A DNA stretch of 57,432 bases from an archaeon. GTDB lineage: Archaea; Asgardarchaeota; Thorarchaeia; Thorarchaeales; Thorarchaeaceae. The translations under genes were made by a program, and so were the position numbers. A model generated the notes under the pieces. It was not told the DNA's origin and made no database searches. It was given only the letters and a program-made list of their open reading frames with translations. The stretch is taken from NCBI GenBank assembly GCA_024275415.1, contig JAJRZD010000050.1, forward strand, positions 1-57,432, given 5' to 3'. Shown piece after piece: positions 40,389 through 49,056 of this stretch; positions within the stretch are counted from its first letter, which is position 1, and each line of letters begins with the position of its first letter.

Positions 40389-41453
40389 GTGTCCGATACA
40401 TTCAAGGTAGAAGATCTCATCGATAGACTTCTTCTAGTGATAACCCTCAATTCGACTCTCGTTCATTTCCTGATAAGCTCCCAGATAGAGGGGTATGTTG
40501 ATCCCGATAGGGTCGATTCCCTGACACAGGGGCTTATCAAAACAAGGTCGTGGATTGAGGAAGCAACGACTGCAGATGATATCCCCGCTTCGACATCCAA
40601 TATTCTCAGTCTCATCGTGAAGCGGCTGACACAGATTGAGAGCATCCTTCCCAAACTCTCCGAGCGAGCAAAGCAGGCTGAAAAAAGCCAGACTCCCGCG
40701 GCCGAGATTCTTTCTCTCTTGGATGGTAGCACACCATCATCAGCTACAAGTCAAGCATCCGCACCATCTGAACGAAGAGAAGACGCCACGATAGTACCAT
40801 TGGTTTCAGGACAGCCAGAAGTACCTCAGGAGCCATTCAAAAGAGTTGATGTTGAGAATGACGAGTGGGGCATCATCGGTCAAACACAGATGCTCATCCA
40901 GCAATACAGTAAACGTTGCCATGTACTCCTTCCGACTTTCTGGTTGGAAGCCATGCGTGAGCTCCACAAGTACCAATCACAATCCCAGTATCTGGGAGAT
41001 GTGATCGAGATACCTGCACGAGTTCTTGCCAAGATAATCAAAGGACTTCTGACAGAGGCTCCAGGTGCAAGACTGCTTCAGGATTTATTCAAGAAACGTC
41101 AACAGGAGAACTATCTTGACCCGTCCGAATCCGAGAGGATCAATAGGGCAGTTGCCAAGTATTTCCAGGGTCTTGAAGGGGTTCTCACAGACAACCTGCC
41201 TAATCCATCGGACAAGATTGCGGAGGCACAGAATGCCTTTGATGGCTTTGGCTGGGGCGGTCCTGAGCTCGAGAAGAGGCTGATAAAACGAATCAATCAG
41301 CAATGTGAAGAAGCGATGCAGAACGCAGAGGCAACAACCGATGCAGCAAGAGCTGCCGTCTATGCCGAAACAACCAAGCTGTTATGCAAGCTGCAACATG
41401 CAATCCTTGCTGAACCTCGACTCAGGGAAATCCTTGCCGAGATGAAACCATAA
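40389..41453 (+). CDS. helical hydrophilic protein, third gene of tubulin-like operon
   Basis: GTG 40389 is 4 bases after the GTPase stop; the ribosome binding site is weak, so translation may be coupled. The 354-residue protein has a helical N-terminal part (1-105), a linker rich in Ser, Ala, Pro and Gln (about 105-150) and a helical C-terminal domain (155-354) beginning DEWGIIGQTQMLIQQYSKR. No signal, membrane helix or known motif is seen. The linker joining two helical domains is typical of adaptors. Its fixed place after the tubulin-like gene suggests it is a filament regulator or membrane adaptor; this is inference. Confidence 0.7.
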   Translation: MSDTFKVEDLIDRLLLVITLNSTLVHFLISSQIEGYVDPDRVDSLTQGLIKTRSWIEEATTADDIPASTSNILSLIVKRLTQIESILPKLSERAKQAEKSQTPAAEILSLLDGSTPSSATSQASAPSERREDATIVPLVSGQPEVPQEPFKRVDVENDEWGIIGQTQMLIQQYSKRCHVLLPTFWLEAMRELHKYQSQSQYLGDVIEIPARVLAKIIKGLLTEAPGARLLQDLFKKRQQENYLDPSESERINRAVAKYFQGLEGVLTDNLPNPSDKIAEAQNAFDGFGWGGPELEKRLIKRINQQCEEAMQNAEATTDAARAAVYAETTKLLCKLQHAILAEPRLREILAEMKP

Positions 41454-41454
41454 G

Positions 41455-41478
41455 TGGATACGTGCAAAATGGTATCCA
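41455..41478 (+). terminator. possible hairpin after the tubulin-like operon
   Basis: TGGATAC and GTATCCA form a perfect 7-bp stem with a 10-nt loop 2 bases after the last stop codon. There is no long T-run behind it, so it may be a weak terminator or an RNA end structure. Confidence 0.35.
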
Positions 41479-41549
41479 ACTCTATGGATGCGTATCTCAT
41501 ATAAGGGATGACTCTCATTCACGAACTTAGAAAAGAACGAGGGTAACCG

Positions 41550-42956
41550 ATGAAAGGTCTGGACATTATGCTTAACCCAAAGGTCACTGCAGTAGTGGGT
41601 GTGTCAACCTCGAACCCATTCTCACCCGGAAATGTGATTTTCAGAAAGCTCTGCTTTGAGAATGGCTTGCCGACATATCCAATCAACCCCCGAGGTGGAA
41701 CCGTAGAAGGTCAGAAGGTCTACAAGTCGCTGTCAGAGGCTCCTAACGACATCGAGATGGTCGTGATATCCGTACCTGCAAGGTTCGTGCCCAGTGTGCT
41801 TGAGGACTGCGGGCAAAAGAAGATCAAGGCTGTCATTGTCGTTTCAGGTGGTTTCAGCGAAACTGGCGAGTCCGGCTCGTCTTTACAGGACGAAATCATC
41901 GAGATCGCAAAGAAGCATGGTATCACAATGGTCGGACCCAACTGCATCGGTGTGTTTGTCCCTGACAGACTCGATACGTTCTTCCTACCTTCCGAGAGAG
42001 TTGCAAGGACTCGAAAGGGATCAGTAGTACTCATCTCCCAAAGCGGCGGGTGGTTGATAGAACGACTGGAGGAGTTCGCCTCACGTGATGTCGGTGTCGC
42101 TGCTGCTATATCTATCGGCAATGCTGCTCAGACCAAGGTCTATGATTTCATCGAGCATTTCGGCAACGACAATGAGGTCACTGCTATCGTCTGTTATATC
42201 GAGGGCTTTGGCGAGGGTGAAGGACGGAAATTCGCAAAGATTTCGTCAAAGGTCGCTGAGAAGAAGCCCGTTATCGTACTCAAGGGTGGGCAATCAGAGG
42301 CTGGACATCGTGCGACTCAAAGTCATACCTCGTCATTGGCTGGCAGCGCTCAAGTGACTTCTGCAGCGTTCAAGCAGTTTGGGGTCATCGAGGCAGCCGA
42401 CGAGGATGAGGTGATGGCGTATTCCAAAGTGTTCTCATTCCCGTTCAGACCAATGAAGAAGAACAGACTTGGTTGTCTTACAGTCAGCGGTGGTCATGGT
42501 GTTATAGCCACTGACGAGGCAGACTACTACGGCCTTGAGTTCCCTCAGTTCACTGAGGAAGACCAGGAGGCAATGAGAAAGATGGTCACTGAGGCATATC
42601 AGGGAATCGCATCCTTCCGCAATCCCTGCGACCTGACAGGAAGTGCCTCGGATGTGGACTATGAAGGTGTCTTGCGAGTCATGCTGAACATAGATTATGT
42701 CGATGCCGCACTGCTCCTCTTGCTCCCCTATGCACCAGGGATATCCCTTCAAATTGGCGCAAGGGTCGCCAATGTGGCCAAGACCAAGAGCAAACCAATC
42801 GTGGCATATGTGCCGGATCTTGACAAGTACGAGGTCATCATCCGAGGTTTCGAAATAAATGGGATTCCTTGTGCAGATACGATTGAAGAGGCAGTCCAGA
42901 TGCTGAATGGTATTTGGAAGCGATCCCAGTACCTGCATCGTGTGGGCAAGCTCTAA
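41550..42956 (+). CDS. ADP-forming acyl-CoA synthetase (acetate-CoA ligase) alpha subunit
   Basis: The 468-residue protein matches the alpha subunit of archaeal ACD, which converts acyl-CoA, ADP and phosphate to acid, CoA and ATP. It has the CoA-binding domain (VTAVVGVSTSNPFSPGNVIF), two succinyl-CoA-ligase-like domains (SGGFSETG, GPNCIGVF, LISQSGG) and the phosphohistidine loop SHTSSLAGS near residue 259, equivalent to SHTGALAG. ATG 41550 follows GAGGGT. The beta (ATP-grasp) subunit is not adjacent and not in the window, so it must be supplied from another locus. The acyl substrate cannot be told from sequence. It is convergent with the IPP isomerase gene. Confidence 0.9.
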   Translation: MKGLDIMLNPKVTAVVGVSTSNPFSPGNVIFRKLCFENGLPTYPINPRGGTVEGQKVYKSLSEAPNDIEMVVISVPARFVPSVLEDCGQKKIKAVIVVSGGFSETGESGSSLQDEIIEIAKKHGITMVGPNCIGVFVPDRLDTFFLPSERVARTRKGSVVLISQSGGWLIERLEEFASRDVGVAAAISIGNAAQTKVYDFIEHFGNDNEVTAIVCYIEGFGEGEGRKFAKISSKVAEKKPVIVLKGGQSEAGHRATQSHTSSLAGSAQVTSAAFKQFGVIEAADEDEVMAYSKVFSFPFRPMKKNRLGCLTVSGGHGVIATDEADYYGLEFPQFTEEDQEAMRKMVTEAYQGIASFRNPCDLTGSASDVDYEGVLRVMLNIDYVDAALLLLLPYAPGISLQIGARVANVAKTKSKPIVAYVPDLDKYEVIIRGFEINGIPCADTIEEAVQMLNGIWKRSQYLHRVGKL

Positions 42957-42959
42957 CTA

Positions 42960-44087
42960 TCATTGCCCCTTTGCAATTTTCAGGTAATCGAGATCCAGCG
43001 ATTCCAGATGTTCGCGCAGCTCACCGGTGATTGTCAATGGGATGGCAGCTAGGTCTTCCACCTTCTCACAACCCGTGAGATACATCGCAGTCCTAAGACC
43101 TTCGAGATGAAGCTCTATCTCCGCAATGACATCCTGTGTCGTGCCATTCACAGCTGGTTCTAGGAATGGATATGCCATTCCTGCGGCAGTCGCCCCGAGT
43201 GCCAGTGTCTTGGCAATATCGACACCAGAACGGATGCCACCAGTGGCGACCACATCTAATTTGGTCACGTCGGTCACAAGGATAAGGCTCAGAGCAGTGG
43301 GGATTCCCCAATCCCAGAACGTGAGCCCAAGCTGTGCTTTGATCGAGTCGTTCTCTCTAAGCGCCCGATAGTACTCTACAGCAGCCCAGCTCGTTCCACC
43401 AACGCCACCTATGTCAATGGCTGAGACGCCGGCTGCCTCTAGTGCCATCGCCACCTCAGATGAGATACCAGCTCCGGTTTCTTTCACCATTACAGGGACA
43501 TCGACAGACTCGACTATCAGCGCGATGTTGTCTACCACGCCCATGGAATTACAATCACCTTCAGGCTGGATAGCCTCTTGAAGTGGGTTCAGGTGTATCG
43601 CCAAGATATCGGCATCGATCATCTCTACGGCATCGGCAGCTACATCTACATGGGTCGCACCGATGTTTGCAATGATTGGTACGTTCGGTGCAGCATCCCT
43701 GACCACCCTAAAGGACTCGATCAGATCTGGGTTTTCGATGCCCGCACGTTGACTGCCAACCCCAATCGGTATCTTCATCTCCTCTGCTGCCTCTGCAAGT
43801 CGCTTGTTAATGGCTGTGGTGTCAGGATGACCTCCTGTCATCGCTGCAATCACCAACGGGGCACCTGCATGTAGACCAATGAAGTTGGTGGTTAGGTCTA
43901 TGGCGTCTTTGTCAATCTCAGGCAACGCTTTGTGGACAAAACCTACATCTTCAAGAAGTGTCGTTCGATTGCACTGGACATTCTCTTGCAGACATATCTC
44001 AATGTGCTCGATCTTCCTGCGTTTGGTCATAACAGATTCTTCGATGAGGTCGTTTCCATCATTCTCGACAGGCTTGCCTTTTGACAT
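42960..44087 (-). CDS. fni: type 2 isopentenyl-diphosphate delta-isomerase (FMN-dependent)
   Basis: The 375-residue protein is full length for IDI-2, the flavoprotein that interconverts isopentenyl and dimethylallyl diphosphate for archaeal lipids. Family blocks are RRKIEHIEICL near the N-terminus, PLVIAAMTGGHP, GVGSQRAGIENP, HLNPLQEAIQPEGD, the FMN-site VMVKETGAGIS, IDIGGVGGTSWAAVE and ATGGIRSGVDIAK. ATG 44087 has AAGGA nearby. ATG 44030 would remove 19 polar residues not needed by the family and is a fair alternative. Other mevalonate-pathway genes are not in the window. Confidence 0.95.
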   Translation of the reverse strand: MSKGKPVENDGNDLIEESVMTKRRKIEHIEICLQENVQCNRTTLLEDVGFVHKALPEIDKDAIDLTTNFIGLHAGAPLVIAAMTGGHPDTTAINKRLAEAAEEMKIPIGVGSQRAGIENPDLIESFRVVRDAAPNVPIIANIGATHVDVAADAVEMIDADILAIHLNPLQEAIQPEGDCNSMGVVDNIALIVESVDVPVMVKETGAGISSEVAMALEAAGVSAIDIGGVGGTSWAAVEYYRALRENDSIKAQLGLTFWDWGIPTALSLILVTDVTKLDVVATGGIRSGVDIAKTLALGATAAGMAYPFLEPAVNGTTQDVIAEIELHLEGLRTAMYLTGCEKVEDLAAIPLTITGELREHLESLDLDYLKIAKGQ

Positions 44088-44218
44088 GGGCTATCCTTCG
44101 CTAAATCCATAATAAACCTAACACTTTGGTATCGATGCGTTACACCATCGCTCCAAAAACTTGCGTGATGCGAAGAATTTATCCACCGCATGGATACAAA
44201 CCTATGCGGGCGCATAGC

Positions 44219-44767
44219 ATGGATGAAGAGATAAAATATCGCGTAGAGAAAGAAGATGAACCAGAAACCAAGACAACAAAACGGAAATCGGTCTTCTTCG
44301 AACCTCTCCCAGAATCAAAAAAAGCGGTTATAGGAGAAGGAAAGAACAAGGCAATCACAACGCTCTTAGGCATAACTATGTACGAGCGTACACGAGATAT
44401 TCTTGTCCTCATTCTGGTTCCTCTCTCTGTGGCATTGATTGACGCGAATCTTTACGCGCTCGTCGTGATTGATGTTCTACCCGACTCGACAATCTACCTC
44501 TTCGTTCTCCCAGCTTTGGCTGCAATCCCGATAGGGCTCACAGCCGGAAAGACAAGCCATGGAGCCATCGGTGGCATCGTGTGTACGGTGTTCTTCTTGA
44601 TTTTCCTAGAGCTGTTCTTCATCACGCCAGCATTTATGGCTCCGGATGCACCCTTTGGCGAATTTGTATTAGCCGGACTGTGGATCAATTTCGTATACAT
44701 GTTCTTCCTCGTGTTCGCCTCTCTCTTAGGATCGTTGGTCGGCACTCTCCTGAGAGAGTTCTTCTGA
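44219..44767 (+). CDS. four-helix membrane protein, unknown function
   Basis: From ATG 44219 the protein is 182 residues; longer in-frame starts (to 44126) would add an unlikely 31-residue leader. Residues 1-55 are charged and cytosolic (EEIKYRVEKEDEPETKTTKRK). Four hydrophobic helices follow (ILVLILVPLSVALID, TIYLFVLPALAAIPIGL, GAIGGIVCTVFFLIFLELF and LWINFVYMFFLVFASLLGS regions). The second loop has a short GKTSHG. No family is recognised. It lies between IPP isomerase and the purine operon and is probably transcribed alone. 169 bases separate it from purN. Confidence 0.7.
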   Translation: MDEEIKYRVEKEDEPETKTTKRKSVFFEPLPESKKAVIGEGKNKAITTLLGITMYERTRDILVLILVPLSVALIDANLYALVVIDVLPDSTIYLFVLPALAAIPIGLTAGKTSHGAIGGIVCTVFFLIFLELFFITPAFMAPDAPFGEFVLAGLWINFVYMFFLVFASLLGSLVGTLLREFF

Positions 44768-44905
44768 TTACGAATGGTGTTACCCAGCAAGAATCCCATA
44801 TGTTAACCAATGAGATCCTCCACACAGCGCGTTTGAATTTCTCAGAGTCCCAATCAAGAATCAATAGGATGATACTATGAAAAGTTGAGAGCCCAAAAGA
44901 AAAAG

Positions 44906-44913
44906 GCTAAATA
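44906..44913 (+). promoter_or_regulatory. TATA-like box of the purine operon
   Basis: GCTAAATA lies 23-30 bases before the purN ATG (44937), so the operon message is probably leaderless. No riboswitch-like structure was seen in the 169 bases before purN. Confidence 0.45.
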
Positions 44914-44936
44914 CGCACATCGAACGGAACGTTTGC

Positions 44937-45542
44937 ATGTGCAAGATTGGTGTGTTGGTAAGTGGTCGTGGCACCAATCTCCAGGCCCTGCTTGACGCTC
45001 AGAATGAAGGGAATCTCGGGGGAGAGGTAGTTCTTGTCGTTAGCAACCGGAGCGGAGCGAAGGGGTTAGAACGAGCAAGAGCTGCTGGCATCAAGACCGA
45101 GGTCTTGACTCGGCTCCACTATCCCGACAAAGACGAATATGATGCCAAGCTAATCGAGGTTCTCATCGAGAACAACATCGACTTGGTAGTACTGGCGGGA
45201 TTCATGCGAATCCTCACTGAACGGTTCATCTTAGCATTCGAGAATAAGATCATCAACATTCACCCTTCACTTCTGCCAGCGTTCAAGGGGGTAAGGGCAC
45301 AATGGCAGGCGGTAGATTACGGGGTCAAGATATCTGGATGCACAACTCATTTTGTTGACCGTGATATCGATGCAGGTCCCATCATCATGCAGCGGGCAGT
45401 CCCTGTCGCCTCTGACGATGATGGTGATTCATTGGCGGAGCGGATTCTTGAGCACGAGCATGAGATCCTTGTGGAATCAGTCCGTCTGTTCTGTGAGAAT
45501 CGGTTAGAGATACGCGGTAGGAAGGTCATAATAAAGGAGTGA
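44937..45542 (+). CDS. purN: phosphoribosylglycinamide formyltransferase (GART)
   Basis: The 201-residue protein is the folate-dependent formyltransferase of step 3 of purine synthesis. It shows KIGVLVSGRGTNLQALLDA at the N-terminus, the folate and catalytic segment LAGFMRIL, NIHPSLLPAFKG with the catalytic Asn and His, and VDRDIDAGPIIMQ with the catalytic Asp. The start at 44937 is 24 bases after the TATA-like box. It opens the operon and ends 6 bases before purF. Use of PurN implies 10-formyl-tetrahydrofolate or an archaeal analogue, in contrast to the formate-using PurP that serves the later formylation. Confidence 0.95.
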   Translation: MCKIGVLVSGRGTNLQALLDAQNEGNLGGEVVLVVSNRSGAKGLERARAAGIKTEVLTRLHYPDKDEYDAKLIEVLIENNIDLVVLAGFMRILTERFILAFENKIINIHPSLLPAFKGVRAQWQAVDYGVKISGCTTHFVDRDIDAGPIIMQRAVPVASDDDGDSLAERILEHEHEILVESVRLFCENRLEIRGRKVIIKE

Positions 45543-45548
45543 TGAATG

Positions 45549-46946
45549 ATGTGTGGCGTTCTAGGATTGCTGGGCGGGCACTCGATACCATTTGCCAAGG
45601 ACTTGCTTCTATTGTTGACTCATCGGGGTCAGGATGCATCCGGATTGCTCTGGGTCGATTCGGATGGGTACAGGTCGAGCAAGACGATGGGACACCCTGC
45701 CATGATAGAAGTGCCGAATGCGCGCAGTGAGATTATCATTGGGAGCACGAGGTACCCGACCTGCGGCAAAAAGGTCGTTTCAAAGGATGACCTGATGACC
45801 TTCGTGGGACCGTTCTCGAGAGAGAGTATTGCGCTGACACACAACGGGAACATCACGAACATGAAAAGGATAACGAACGCAGGATACGAGTGTGATTCCG
45901 AGTTCATCACTGACAGGCTGGCAGAACTCCTTTCGCAGAACGACGGGAATCTCACCCGTGCATTTCGTGAACTCGATAAAGAGATTGATGGTGCGTATAG
46001 CCTGGTCGGCATTCATAATGGCGTCCTTTTCGCTTATCGGGACGCAAGGGGGTTCAAGCCCCTCGTCTTTGGACGTACCGAGAGTCACACTGTTGTCGCA
46101 TCCGAGAGTACGGTCTTGGATATGGCAGGGGCGACGCTTGAAAGGGATGTGTATCCCGGCGAGCTGTTACTCTTCTATCCCGATATGTCAATGGAATCGC
46201 ACTCTATCGCTCAAGGGCGGACGCATTCGCACTGCTTCTTTGAGTACGTCTATTTCGCTCATCCCGCCGCCACGATTGAGAACCAACTTGTGTATGACAC
46301 ACGGTTCCGATTGGGTAGGGCTCTCGCCCAGAGATTCAGGAAAATGTCTCTCGAGATGCCAGATTACGTTGTACCGGTGCCCGACACCAGCAGACCAGCA
46401 TCACAGGCATTAGCTGAGGAACTTGGGGTTCCTATGCGGGAGATTATCCTCAAGAACCGTTATCTTGGTAGGACGTTCATCGCACGTTCACAGGAAGAGA
46501 GAGATGCGATGGCAAAGACCAAGTACATCTACCTTGAGGACAAGATCCGTGGGAAGACCATCTTGGTGGTGGATGACAGTATCGTCAGAGGAACCACCGC
46601 GAAGATGATCGTAGCAGACCTGAAGAAACGAGGTGCCTCGAAAGTCTATTTTGCAGCTACCTGTCCACCGCAGACGCATCCATGCTATTACGGGATTGAC
46701 ATCGCCACAGACAAGGAACTCATAGCCTCTGACACTTCGATTGAAGGTATCGCGAAGTACATTCAGGCTGATGCCCTGATCTATCAGGAGATGGTGGGGC
46801 TTGTTAATGCTATCGGGATCAAGGATGTCTGTCTGGCTTGTCTTGATGGCGAATATCCAACAAGGTATGCAAGGCAGATCAGAGAGAACATCGAGGTCAG
46901 TGGTTCTTCATCGATGGGAAGGGATTACGAGAGGTCATTTGAATGA
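45549..46946 (+). CDS. purF: amidophosphoribosyltransferase
   Basis: This enzyme makes phosphoribosylamine from PRPP and glutamine, the first step of the pathway. Two ATG codons occur in a row (45546, 45549). The second gives MCGVLGLLG, placing the N-terminal nucleophile Cys directly after the removable Met, so it is preferred; GGAG at 45536 serves either. The 465-residue protein has an Ntn glutaminase domain (HRGQDASGL, THNGNITNM, YSLVGIHNGVLFAYRD) and a type I PRTase domain with PRPP loop ILVVDDSIVRGTTAK near residue 340. The Cys in CLACLDGEYP at the C-terminus resembles the Fe-S cluster ligands of some PurF proteins. The last 4 bases overlap purP. Confidence 0.96.
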   Translation: MCGVLGLLGGHSIPFAKDLLLLLTHRGQDASGLLWVDSDGYRSSKTMGHPAMIEVPNARSEIIIGSTRYPTCGKKVVSKDDLMTFVGPFSRESIALTHNGNITNMKRITNAGYECDSEFITDRLAELLSQNDGNLTRAFRELDKEIDGAYSLVGIHNGVLFAYRDARGFKPLVFGRTESHTVVASESTVLDMAGATLERDVYPGELLLFYPDMSMESHSIAQGRTHSHCFFEYVYFAHPAATIENQLVYDTRFRLGRALAQRFRKMSLEMPDYVVPVPDTSRPASQALAEELGVPMREIILKNRYLGRTFIARSQEERDAMAKTKYIYLEDKIRGKTILVVDDSIVRGTTAKMIVADLKKRGASKVYFAATCPPQTHPCYYGIDIATDKELIASDTSIEGIAKYIQADALIYQEMVGLVNAIGIKDVCLACLDGEYPTRYARQIRENIEVSGSSSMGRDYERSFE

Positions 46947-47896
46947 GGATTGGAACTATTGCTAGTCATAGCGCATTGAATATTATCTCAGGAGCAAAAA
47001 CAGAAGGCTTTGAAACAGTCCTTCTCTCTACACCGAACCGCACCGAGTTCTACAGGTCTATGGATTCAAACGGCGAAATCATTGAAGTGGATTCATTTGC
47101 TGACATCCTCTCAATACAACTGGACGACGTGGTATGGATCCCGCACGGATCTTTCGTTGCATATATCGGAGCCCAGCGGATTCTCGAATCAACATTGCCA
47201 TTGTTCGGGAACAAGGAGTTGCTGAAATGGGAGGAGGATCGTCAGCTGAAAGCAAAGTTGCTTCACGAGAGTGGGCTGGAAACCCCTCTTGAGTTCGATG
47301 ATGTTAATGATATTGATCGTCCGGTCATTGTCAAGACCTATGGTGCAGCAGGTGGTGAGGGATACTTCATTGCCAAGGACAAGGATGAGGTTCTAAAGAA
47401 CATCCCATCTGACAAACAGTACTCGATACAGGAATATGTCGTGGGCACGAAGGTCTTTGTCACCTACTTTAACTCATTGGCAAAGGACAGGCTTGAAGTC
47501 TTTGGAGCTGATATTCGCTATGAGACCGACGCTGATGCGAATTTGCGATTCGACGACCGTCCATCCTTCGTGGTCATCGGCAACCTCCCGATGGTGCTAC
47601 GTGAATCTACTCTTCACAGGTATTACGAGATTGGCAAGAACTTCATCGAAGGGTTCAGGAGGCTCACAGGTCAAGAGCTGCCAGGACCTTTCTGTATAGA
47701 AACCATAATCGACAGGGATCAGAGGATCTGTGCTTTCGAGTTCAGTGGGCGCATCGTTGCCGGGACGAACATCTGGATTCCCTCATCGCCCTATTCGTTT
47801 CTCCAGTTCGGTGAGGAGATGTGGATGGGAAAACGCATCGCACGAGAGATTGGAGAACTAATGCAGGAGGACAGGCTGGATGAAGCCATTTTATAG
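46943..47896 (+). CDS. purP: 5-formaminoimidazole-4-carboxamide ribotide synthetase (formate-dependent)
   Basis: PurP is the archaeal ATP-grasp ligase that formylates AICAR with formate and ATP, replacing the transformylase half of PurH. The 317-residue protein has GTIASHSALNIISGAKTEGF at the N-terminus, WIPHGSFVAYIG, PLFGNKELLKWE, the glycine-rich loop VKTYGAAGGEGYF of the ATP-grasp fold, and the C-terminal FEFSGRIVAGTNIW with SPYSFLQFGEEMWMGKRIA. It is somewhat shorter than the usual 350-360 residues, because the central insertion is small. Its ATG overlaps the purF stop (ATGA). It keeps the catalytic features better than the following paralogue and is the likely active enzyme. Confidence 0.93.
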   Translation: MRIGTIASHSALNIISGAKTEGFETVLLSTPNRTEFYRSMDSNGEIIEVDSFADILSIQLDDVVWIPHGSFVAYIGAQRILESTLPLFGNKELLKWEEDRQLKAKLLHESGLETPLEFDDVNDIDRPVIVKTYGAAGGEGYFIAKDKDEVLKNIPSDKQYSIQEYVVGTKVFVTYFNSLAKDRLEVFGADIRYETDADANLRFDDRPSFVVIGNLPMVLRESTLHRYYEIGKNFIEGFRRLTGQELPGPFCIETIIDRDQRICAFEFSGRIVAGTNIWIPSSPYSFLQFGEEMWMGKRIAREIGELMQEDRLDEAIL

Positions 47897-47968
47897 CAAG
47901 ACTTACAAGATTTCGACTGATACTGCGCGTTACAGGTACGCTTGGTCATTCATTTCTGAGGGGCGGCT

Positions 47969-49042
47969 ATGACACGACCGACAATTGGAATGCTTGGCTC
48001 TCACAGCGCCGAGGAGATTGCTGTGTCCGCCAAGTCACACGGGTTCCAGACTGTAGTAGTCTGTCAGAAAGGCAGGGAACGTCTGTATACCGTATACAAC
48101 AAGCATCTCTACGACTATATCTTCGTGCTTGACCGATTCGGCGACCTCATCCATGATGAAACGCAATCAAAATTGCAGGAACTCGGTACCCTTTGGGTTC
48201 CGAATAGGTCTTTCTCGGTGTACGTAGGCTATGATAACATCGAGCAGAAGTTCACACTCCCGCTCTATGGCAACCGAAACATCCTGCGTACGGAAGATCG
48301 GGGCTTGCCAAAGGATCAGTACTGGCTTTTGCAGGAGTCGGGAGTACGGATTCCACGTTCATTCTCTCCTGATGAGATAGATAGGCTGGTCATCGTAAAA
48401 GTGCAGCAGAAGGAGAACCCTCTTGAGAGGGCGTTCTTCTATGCCTCGAGTCCCGCAGAATATGATGAGAGATCGCGGATGCTCATCGAGAACGGCAGCA
48501 TCGGGGAGGACGACCTGAAAGGTGCTATCATCGAAGAGTTTGTGATTGCCCCACGGTTCAATGCCAACTTTCAAGCTTACGGGCTCGATGACATATTTGG
48601 GTCGCTTGATTTTGTTGGGTTCGATGACCGTGTTCAGACCAATCTCAGCGGTCTACTGAATCTGCCTGCGAGGGATCAGTTGGCGCTCGACCTCATCCCC
48701 GTGAACGAGGAAGTCGGACACAAGGGGGTCACGATGAGAGAGAGCAAGAAACCTTTAGTCTATGACGCTGCAGAACGGCTGCTGGATGGCGTTAGAGAGC
48801 ATTTCCCGCCCAAGATGATTGGCCTTTTTTCCCTCCAAGGTGCTCTCACTGAAGAATCTGAGTTTGTTGTATTCGATTTGAGCCCACGGGTTCCGGGAGC
48901 ACCGTGTGTTGGCCCGACTAGCCCTGAGATGAGGAGACTAAGCCTTAAGATGAAACAACCGATTCAGTCCCCCTTGGATCTGTGCATGATTGAGATTGAC
49001 AGAGCTGTACATGAAGATCGCATTGAAGATATTACAACGTAA
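47969..49042 (+). CDS. second PurP-like protein, divergent in the ATP-grasp loop
   Basis: The 357-residue protein is clearly homologous to PurP (IGMLGSHSAEEIAVSAKSHGF, LWVPNRSFSVYVGYDN, LPLYGNRNILRTED, LPARDQLALDLIP) and has normal PurP length. Where PurP has the glycine-rich ATP loop (GAxGGxGYF) it has VKVQQKENPLERAFFYA, with no glycines, and SPRVPGAPCVGPTSPEM replaces the usual GTN-SPYS block. Some archaea carry a second PurP (PurP2) of unproven role. This copy may be a non-catalytic subunit or have another substrate. ATG 47969 has GAGGGGCGGCT just upstream. The 72-base gap to the first purP is longer than most in the operon. Confidence 0.85.
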   Translation: MTRPTIGMLGSHSAEEIAVSAKSHGFQTVVVCQKGRERLYTVYNKHLYDYIFVLDRFGDLIHDETQSKLQELGTLWVPNRSFSVYVGYDNIEQKFTLPLYGNRNILRTEDRGLPKDQYWLLQESGVRIPRSFSPDEIDRLVIVKVQQKENPLERAFFYASSPAEYDERSRMLIENGSIGEDDLKGAIIEEFVIAPRFNANFQAYGLDDIFGSLDFVGFDDRVQTNLSGLLNLPARDQLALDLIPVNEEVGHKGVTMRESKKPLVYDAAERLLDGVREHFPPKMIGLFSLQGALTEESEFVVFDLSPRVPGAPCVGPTSPEMRRLSLKMKQPIQSPLDLCMIEIDRAVHEDRIEDITT

Positions 49043-49056
49043 GGAGACGATGACCT

